Shown piece after piece: positions 1-4,022 of a stretch of 6,056 nucleotides of DNA. Under the pieces are notes generated by a model. That model ran no database searches. It was not told the origin of the DNA and saw only the letters and a program-made list of their open reading frames with translations. Source of the DNA: Candidatus Poribacteria bacterium (GTDB lineage: Bacteria; Poribacteria; WGA-4E; PCPOR2b); contig JAPUIP010000207.1 in NCBI GenBank assembly GCA_027296925.1, positions 1 through 6,056 on the forward strand, written 5' to 3'. Numbering within the stretch: position 1 is the first letter of the stretch; each line of letters opens with the position of its first letter. A program made the position numbers and the translations under genes.

Positions 1-9
1 CTCCCTGCT

Positions 10-505
10 GTGCGGAAGTCTGTCCGAGAAAGGCAAGTAGAAATTGGAATACACGGCTGGTTTTGAAGGAACGGTGTGAAAAATATCGATGAAAGCCTGC
101 TGTGATTGCAAACATACGGATGGCGTACAATACACCACAAAGAATTAAGTCTGTGGTATTAAAACCGGTCCAGATGACTGCAAAACAGGTGAGATGAATG
201 AGTACAAAAGGAAGGGCTGAAGGGTAAACGATGTCAACTTCGCCGGTGTGACGGGAAGTATTGGATTTTAAAGACACTAGAATTATTTCCTTTCCAAATT
301 GAATTGTTGTGCCGCTTGCATGGCGGCAATTTAGAAATCTTGTGGTTGCTATTCCTCCACTTAACTCTTCAAGTGGGTGATAGATCGCAAACTGTCACTT
401 GCTTGCGTAAAAGCGGAAAACGTGGAAAAACGAATCTGACAGTGTACTACGCTTTGAGAATTTATGAGCGAGATCTCTTTCGTTGTCAGGAGGTCGGGGA
501 GCGGT
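10..505 (+). ncRNA. Structured-RNA-like region, possible 5' half of a degraded group II intron
   Basis: No convincing protein gene lies in the first 508 bases. Several inverted repeats can be read on the + strand: ACAC 51-54 with GTGT 74-77; AATAC+CACA (129-133, 136-139) with TGTG+GTATT (152-160), a 9-bp stem with a 2-nt bulge; ACTTC+CCG (237-241, 243-245) with CGG+GAAGT (252-259), 8 bp around a 6-nt loop and one bulged G; TGCCGC 310-315 with GCGGCA 323-328; CCACTT 357-362 with AAGTGG 371-376; CGCAA 386-390 with TTGCG 403-407; and CTGACA 436-441 with TGTCAG 484-489. A GTGCG at 10-14 fits the 5' GUGYG consensus of group II introns, and about 480 nt of structure ending in a ribosome site is the usual spacing to an intron-encoded reverse transcriptase. 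No domain V, no 3' splice end and no reverse transcriptase are present. The hairpins are seen; the intron identity is an inference from overall resemblance. Another structured RNA or chance folding remains possible. Confidence 0.35.
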
Positions 506-506
506 G
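488..506 (+). promoter_or_regulatory. Orphan Shine-Dalgarno and GTG start
   Basis: AGGAGGT at 488-494 is a near-perfect Shine-Dalgarno site, 9 nt before a GTG at 504-506. That frame has only 16 codons before TAG at 552-554, and it runs into the 3' end of the opposite-strand lipoprotein gene. The site therefore looks like the remains of a start whose gene is gone, which fits loss of an intron-encoded protein after position ~505. It could also be chance. Confidence 0.35.
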
Positions 507-508
507 AA

Positions 509-3500
509 CTATTCTAACACCACAATCTTTCCGCCAGCCGAATCCAGTACATAGAGCTTGCGAGCCGACGGGTCATATCCAATCGCCTCGACGAACGCGC
601 CGCCTCGTACGCCGATATCCGGGATGACCGTCCGTGACGGCATCTCAACAGCAGCAATCGTCCCGTCAAAGTCAACGACGTAGGCGATTTCGCGCCCGTC
701 CACTTCGCGGAGGGCGGCAACCCCAACCGGAAACGGCGTGACCTCCCGGCGAATCGTCGTCTGTGTAGATGTGTCGATGATGCTCAAATCACCCGACCCG
801 GTGTTGACAACGTAGACATATTCTCCGTTTTCTGCGATGGCAATTGCGTCTGGGCTGTTACCAACAGGAATTTTTGTAATCTCAGCGCCGAAGACAAGGT
901 CAACGACGGAAACATTGTCTCCACTGTTGTTGCTGACGTAGAGAAAGGCATCGTCGGGCGAAATGACAATCCCGGCGGGGTCTCGTCCCACATCGATGAG
1001 ACCGGCGGCGGCCTGGGTGTCCAGGTTGATTACGGTGACCGTGTTATCCCGCTGGTTGGTGACGTACAGCCTTGAACCGTCGTGGGAAACAGCACATCCC
1101 ACCGGGTGGTCGCCGACGCTAAGCTGACGGACATCTCTGTTCGTATCCGTGTTAATAATGTTAATTTGGTCGGAGTCGGCGCTCGCGACATAAACTTCAG
1201 ATCGGAGTGGATTGGCGGCGAGCCCGATTGGCTTACAACCAAATGTGTTACAATTTAGCGAAATGTCATCGATAACACTGTCGGCAGCAGTGTTGATAAC
1301 GGTCACGCTGTTGTTGCGCTCGTTGGTGACGTAAGCCCGATTACCCGCATAAGCAATCCGTTTCGAGCCGACGAGTCGACGCTCATCATCAATCTCACCC
1401 GTCTTTCGCGCAATTGGGCTGAGCAGTACCTCAAGCTCCCCTTGGCCAAATTGTGTCTCAACGCTCCGCTCACGGCGGATGTACCCGACGCCTTCAGCGG
1501 TTAATGTGTACTCCCCATCCGTGCCTTCAAATCGCAATTCAAACATCCCATCGAATTGTGTCCGAGATTCTTGCGCCGATACATTAACCGTTGCATCTGC
1601 AATGGGGCGGTTCGTGCGAACATCCAGGACCGTGCCGGTGATCCGCACCAATCTTGTCAGGGATATGGCGAGATCGACTGTCCCGCCGTTTCCACTGAAG
1701 CGGATCGTCTCACTGTATTGCCCGGCATCGAGCATGCTGCGATCCACTTCGATGGTCACGTCGGTCGCGAAGCCCGCCTCCGTTACACCGTTCGCCGGGG
1801 ATACAATCACCCAGTTCGGCGATATGCCTGCATCCCATTCCAGCGTGCTTTCGCCGGTGTTCACGATCTGAATGTCTTCGAGCGTTTGTGCGTCACCAAA
1901 ATCGATGGCGTTCTGCGAAAGCGTCAAAACCGGTGGATTCAGTCCACTCACCGTAACCGTTATCGTCTCGTTCCCGGCCGCATCTGCCTCGACGACGATT
2001 GAGGTGGTATGCGTTCCCGGTGCGAGTCCTTCGCGGTCCACCGTGAGTTGTACTGGATCCGGTTGGGTTTGCGTTGTTCCTTCGCGTGGGTTGATCATCA
2101 GCCAGGCATCTCCGCCTGTGATGTCCCATTCCATCTGTCCTTCACCGCTGTTCCGAATTTCAAGCACCTGGGTCGTCGTTGTCTTGCCGAAATCGAATGT
2201 CTGAGTGGAAACCGATAACTGTGGCGGAACCGTGACCTGGATATTGATTGTCACCTCCTCATCACCGGCTTCCCCGGCGTTCACTCGAATGGTCGTCGAA
2301 TGCAGGCCCTCGCTGAGCTCTTGGCGATCCACGGTTAATGTGACCTGATCTGTGGTTTGGGCTCGCGTTGTACCAGAAGTCGGTTCGACGGTCAACCAAT
2401 CGTCGCCGTCAGTGACATTCCAGGTCATGGTGCCGGTACCCACGTTGCGTATCGTCAGGGTTTCTCTTTCCAGATCTGCCCCCATGTCAATTGTCGTTGG
2501 TGAGACGTCGAGGGTTGGCTTCTCCGTTTCAACCGTGACGGTAACACTGTTCGTTTTGTCTGCCCCGGTGACAAGGATTGTCTCGGAGAACTGTTGACCT
2601 GCCTGGAGCCTACCCAATTCTGAAGACACAAGCTCTAAGGTGAGCGGTTGCTGCTGACCAGCCGATACCGTTCCACTTAGCGGGGAAATCCGTAGCCAGG
2701 GCACCTTTTTCTCCTTTTCAGCCTCCCAATCGAGTGTGCCAGTCCCGGTATTTCCGACCTGAATCTGCTTCGGGGCACGTTCGAAGCCGAAATCGACCGT
2801 ATCCGGCTCGGCCGATAACATGGGTTCCTGCGGAATTGCCATCTTGACCGCAATCGTAATCGGCTGGTCTTGCTTCGCCGTAATCGTGATTGTCCCCTTA
2901 AATTCCCCCGGCTGACCGTTTCGAATGGCTGTCAGCGTGATGACCTGTTCCGCTTTGCCCGCCAACATCCCTTTGGCCGGATCGAATGTCAGCCAGTTGA
3001 CATCGGCCTTGATCTCCCAGTCTAGCGGTGCCCCACCACTGTTTGTTATCTTCAGGGGTTGCGTCATATTGCTTTCACCAAAATCGATAACCTGCGTTTC
3101 AACGGTCAAATCTGCGACAACGTGCGTCCATTGCAGGGGCGGCGATCTGTCCCCTACAATCTCAACGCCTTCGCTCTTGGGGCTCACGCCGGCGACTTTA
3201 TAGAAGTAGATTTTATCTGGCTCGGCGGTTGTGTCCTTGAAGTTCGTTGAATCCGAGGTGCCAATCGGGTTCTCAAACCCAGCGTTCTGCTGCGTGCTAC
3301 GGTAGATGTTATAACGCGCGGTGTTCTCGCTTTTCTGCCACGTTAACGCGACACCGTCGGCTTCCGATTGTGCCGTCATACCTGCGGGGATGGTTGGTAT
3401 AGAAAGTCCCCCAGTATCATTGTTATCATCGTCGTCATCATCACCACAAGCGATGAAAAGCGTTGCCAAGCAGCAGATAAATACAGAAAGGAATCGCCAT

Positions 3501-3514
3501 TGCTTAGACTTCAT
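509..3514 (-). CDS. Multidomain surface lipoprotein: FnIII, five BACON-like repeats, regulatory-like domain, YVTN propeller
   Basis: A complete 1001-residue protein. Residues 1-22 form a lipoprotein signal peptide: Lys2, Lys4 and Arg7, a hydrophobic core at 8-22, and a lipobox ending F-I-A-C with the lipidated Cys at 23. Gly24 and six Asp (25-30) follow. Residues ~41-112 resemble fibronectin type III (ALTWQ; YNIYRS; YFYKVAGV). Five repeats of ~97 residues start near 136, 232, 334, 432 and 529. Each has a DFG or DMG turn, an N-x-G-x-x-x-x-W core and a W-(L/V)-x-x-x-P-x-x-G segment, as in BACON domains. Residues ~623-700 resemble the carboxypeptidase regulatory-like fold. Residues ~716-1001 are a YVTN-type propeller with seven blade motifs (AYVTN, VYVAS, LYVTN, LYVSN, VYVVN, AYVVD, LYVLD). 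No catalytic motif is visible, so a binding, adhesive or scaffold role in the envelope is inferred. The start is supported by GGAGGA 10 nt upstream and by the signal peptide. The protein ends naturally at the last blade. No clear terminator follows. Confidence 0.93.
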   Translation of the reverse strand: MKSKQWRFLSVFICCLATLFIACGDDDDDDNNDTGGLSIPTIPAGMTAQSEADGVALTWQKSENTARYNIYRSTQQNAGFENPIGTSDSTNFKDTTAEPDKIYFYKVAGVSPKSEGVEIVGDRSPPLQWTHVVADLTVETQVIDFGESNMTQPLKITNSGGAPLDWEIKADVNWLTFDPAKGMLAGKAEQVITLTAIRNGQPGEFKGTITITAKQDQPITIAVKMAIPQEPMLSAEPDTVDFGFERAPKQIQVGNTGTGTLDWEAEKEKKVPWLRISPLSGTVSAGQQQPLTLELVSSELGRLQAGQQFSETILVTGADKTNSVTVTVETEKPTLDVSPTTIDMGADLERETLTIRNVGTGTMTWNVTDGDDWLTVEPTSGTTRAQTTDQVTLTVDRQELSEGLHSTTIRVNAGEAGDEEVTINIQVTVPPQLSVSTQTFDFGKTTTTQVLEIRNSGEGQMEWDITGGDAWLMINPREGTTQTQPDPVQLTVDREGLAPGTHTTSIVVEADAAGNETITVTVSGLNPPVLTLSQNAIDFGDAQTLEDIQIVNTGESTLEWDAGISPNWVIVSPANGVTEAGFATDVTIEVDRSMLDAGQYSETIRFSGNGGTVDLAISLTRLVRITGTVLDVRTNRPIADATVNVSAQESRTQFDGMFELRFEGTDGEYTLTAEGVGYIRRERSVETQFGQGELEVLLSPIARKTGEIDDERRLVGSKRIAYAGNRAYVTNERNNSVTVINTAADSVIDDISLNCNTFGCKPIGLAANPLRSEVYVASADSDQINIINTDTNRDVRQLSVGDHPVGCAVSHDGSRLYVTNQRDNTVTVINLDTQAAAGLIDVGRDPAGIVISPDDAFLYVSNNSGDNVSVVDLVFGAEITKIPVGNSPDAIAIAENGEYVYVVNTGSGDLSIIDTSTQTTIRREVTPFPVGVAALREVDGREIAYVVDFDGTIAAVEMPSRTVIPDIGVRGGAFVEAIGYDPSARKLYVLDSAGGKIVVLE
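512..1369 (-). other. YVTN-type seven-bladed beta-propeller domain
   Basis: The C-terminal ~286 residues of the lipoprotein hold seven repeats of a [AVL]-Y-V-x-[ND/S] strand followed by a V-x-V-I-[ND]-like strand, spaced ~40-45 residues apart. The fourth strand of each blade is followed by a P-x-G/A-[IC] turn (HPVGCAVS, DPAGIVIS, SPDAIAIA). Seven blades close a standard propeller ring. A Cys755-x4-Cys760 pair sits between blades 1 and 2. YVTN propellers usually act as protein- or ligand-binding platforms in surface proteins. Confidence 0.8.
1652..3109 (-). repeat. Five BACON-like protein repeats (coding repeat array)
   Basis: Residues ~136-621 of the lipoprotein are five diverged Ig-like units with a period of 96-102 residues. 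Shared landmarks are a D-F-G or D-M-G turn, an N-[STV]-G-x-x-x-[LM]-x-W core and W-[LV]-x-[FIV]-x-P-x-x-G. Repeats 3, 4 and 5 are closest to each other (VDRQEL, VDREGL, VDRSML at matching places), which suggests more recent duplication than repeats 1 and 2. HYDIN/ASH-type domains look similar; the W-x-x-x-x-P-x-x-G motif favours BACON. These domains are usually linked to binding of carbohydrate, mucin or protein, or act as spacers. Confidence 0.75.
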
Positions 3515-3524
3515 GATTGATTAT

Positions 3525-3530
3525 TCCTCC
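3525..3530 (-). promoter_or_regulatory. Ribosome binding site of the lipoprotein gene
   Basis: On the minus strand GGAGGA lies 10 nt before the ATG at 3512-3514. It is the only strong Shine-Dalgarno site near the start and fits the Met that begins the lipoprotein signal peptide. Confidence 0.75.
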
Positions 3531-3553
3531 ACATTTGAACGGAATGTGTGACA

Positions 3554-3576
3554 GGACGTGCATTCTCGATACGTCC
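3554..3576 (-). promoter_or_regulatory. Hairpin in the lipoprotein mRNA leader
   Basis: GGACGT at 3554-3559 and ACGTCC at 3571-3576 form a perfect 6-bp inverted repeat with an 11-nt loop. It lies about 40 nt upstream of the lipoprotein start and inside its predicted leader of ~165 nt. It could be an operator half-site pair or an RNA hairpin affecting translation. There is no U tract, so it is not an intrinsic terminator. Confidence 0.3.
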
Positions 3577-3686
3577 GTAGTGATAAGATAATGACTATGT
3601 ATCAATTCAAAAACCCTTTACCTGCTTAAATTTGATCGAGAGGCGGCGCATCGATTCGTCCTGGATGTATTTTCTTAACTGGGTAA

Positions 3687-3716
3687 ATAATAATATAGTT
3701 TGATGCACTGTGTCAA
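3687..3716 (-). promoter_or_regulatory. Predicted sigma70-type promoter of the lipoprotein gene
   Basis: On the minus strand there is a perfect -35 TTGACA (3711-3716), an 18-bp spacer and a -10 TATTAT (3687-3692, five of six matches to TATAAT). Transcription would start near 3680, giving a leader of ~165 nt. The host sigma factor is unknown, so this is a consensus match only. Confidence 0.55.
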
Positions 3717-3768
3717 TGACGTAAAGCGCAAAACGTGATAAATTCACGGCTTATACCAATTTTTGATA

Positions 3769-3785
3769 CTGCTGCTATGCAGCGG
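3769..3785. promoter_or_regulatory. Short dyad next to the rightward promoter
   Basis: CTGCTGC (3769-3775), loop TAT, then GCAGCGG (3779-3785) gives seven pairs including one G-T. It ends 7 bp before the -35 box of the rightward promoter and lies ~50 bp upstream of the leftward -35 box, a position suited to a regulator binding between two divergent promoters. No U tract follows on either strand. A chance dyad is possible. Confidence 0.25.
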
Positions 3786-3792
3786 AATAAAC

Positions 3793-3822
3793 TTTACGCG
3801 AAACATCAACTGATATTATAAT
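3793..3822 (+). promoter_or_regulatory. Predicted sigma70-type promoter of the nucleotidase-family gene
   Basis: A perfect -10 TATAAT (3817-3822) lies 18 bp after TTTACG (3793-3798, four of six matches to TTGACA). Transcription would start near 3829, leaving a leader of ~194 nt before the ATG at 4023. Confidence 0.5.
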
Positions 3823-3840
3823 ACCACCATTCAAGTAATT

Positions 3841-3854
3841 ATGAATGATGAATG
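3841..3854. repeat. Tandem heptamer ATGAATG x2
   Basis: Two perfect copies of ATGAATG lie directly downstream of the rightward -10 box, in the predicted leader. A second, unrelated heptamer tandem (TACGCCT) is found at 4079-4096. Two copies alone can arise by chance; the shared 7-bp period is the point of note. Confidence 0.5.
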
Positions 3855-4001
3855 ATAAATTCTGAATGGAAGAAACCCCCGTGGTGCGAGGCTTCTGGTC
3901 AATCAGAAATGCAAGAAAATTACTTATAGTTACTCAGATTGCCATTATCTTCAAAAACGCGATGGATGCGATTAAAGCCGAGGCGAAGTCAAATCAGGAG
4001 A

Positions 4002-4007
4002 AGGAGG
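4002..4007 (+). promoter_or_regulatory. Ribosome binding site of the nucleotidase-family gene
   Basis: AGGAGG sits 15 nt before ATG 4023, which is longer than the usual 5-10 nt. No other ATG, GTG or TTG lies between the site and 4023, and the next in-frame ATG (4101) has no Shine-Dalgarno. This favours 4023 as the start, possibly with reduced initiation. Confidence 0.5.
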
Positions 4008-4022
4008 GAAGACAAGCAGCCA

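Larger units (their letters stand above)
3515..4022. other. Divergent intergenic control region
   Basis: This AT-rich 508 bp separates the start codons of the two divergent genes. It holds a leftward promoter (3687-3716), a rightward promoter (3793-3822), a leader hairpin (3554-3576), a dyad (3769-3785), a tandem heptamer (3841-3854) and both ribosome sites. A 61-codon open frame at 3866-4051 lacks a ribosome site and is not called as a gene. I see no tRNA or terminator. Confidence 0.7.

Noticed and set aside
310..328. GC-rich hairpin TGCCGC/GCGGCA as a terminator for the lipoprotein gene
   Set aside because: No U tract follows on the minus strand, and it lies ~180 nt past the stop codon; it fits better as one stem of the structured region.
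304..507. 67-codon + strand frame starting with TTG
   Set aside because: No Shine-Dalgarno before the TTG, no recognisable domain, and it covers several of the RNA-like hairpins (310-328, 357-376, 436-489); better read as non-coding.
1479..2204. Several + strand frames of 69-148 codons inside the lipoprotein gene
   Set aside because: They lie wholly within the firmly supported minus-strand gene, overlap each other in different frames, and show no domains or ribosome sites; they are antisense shadows.
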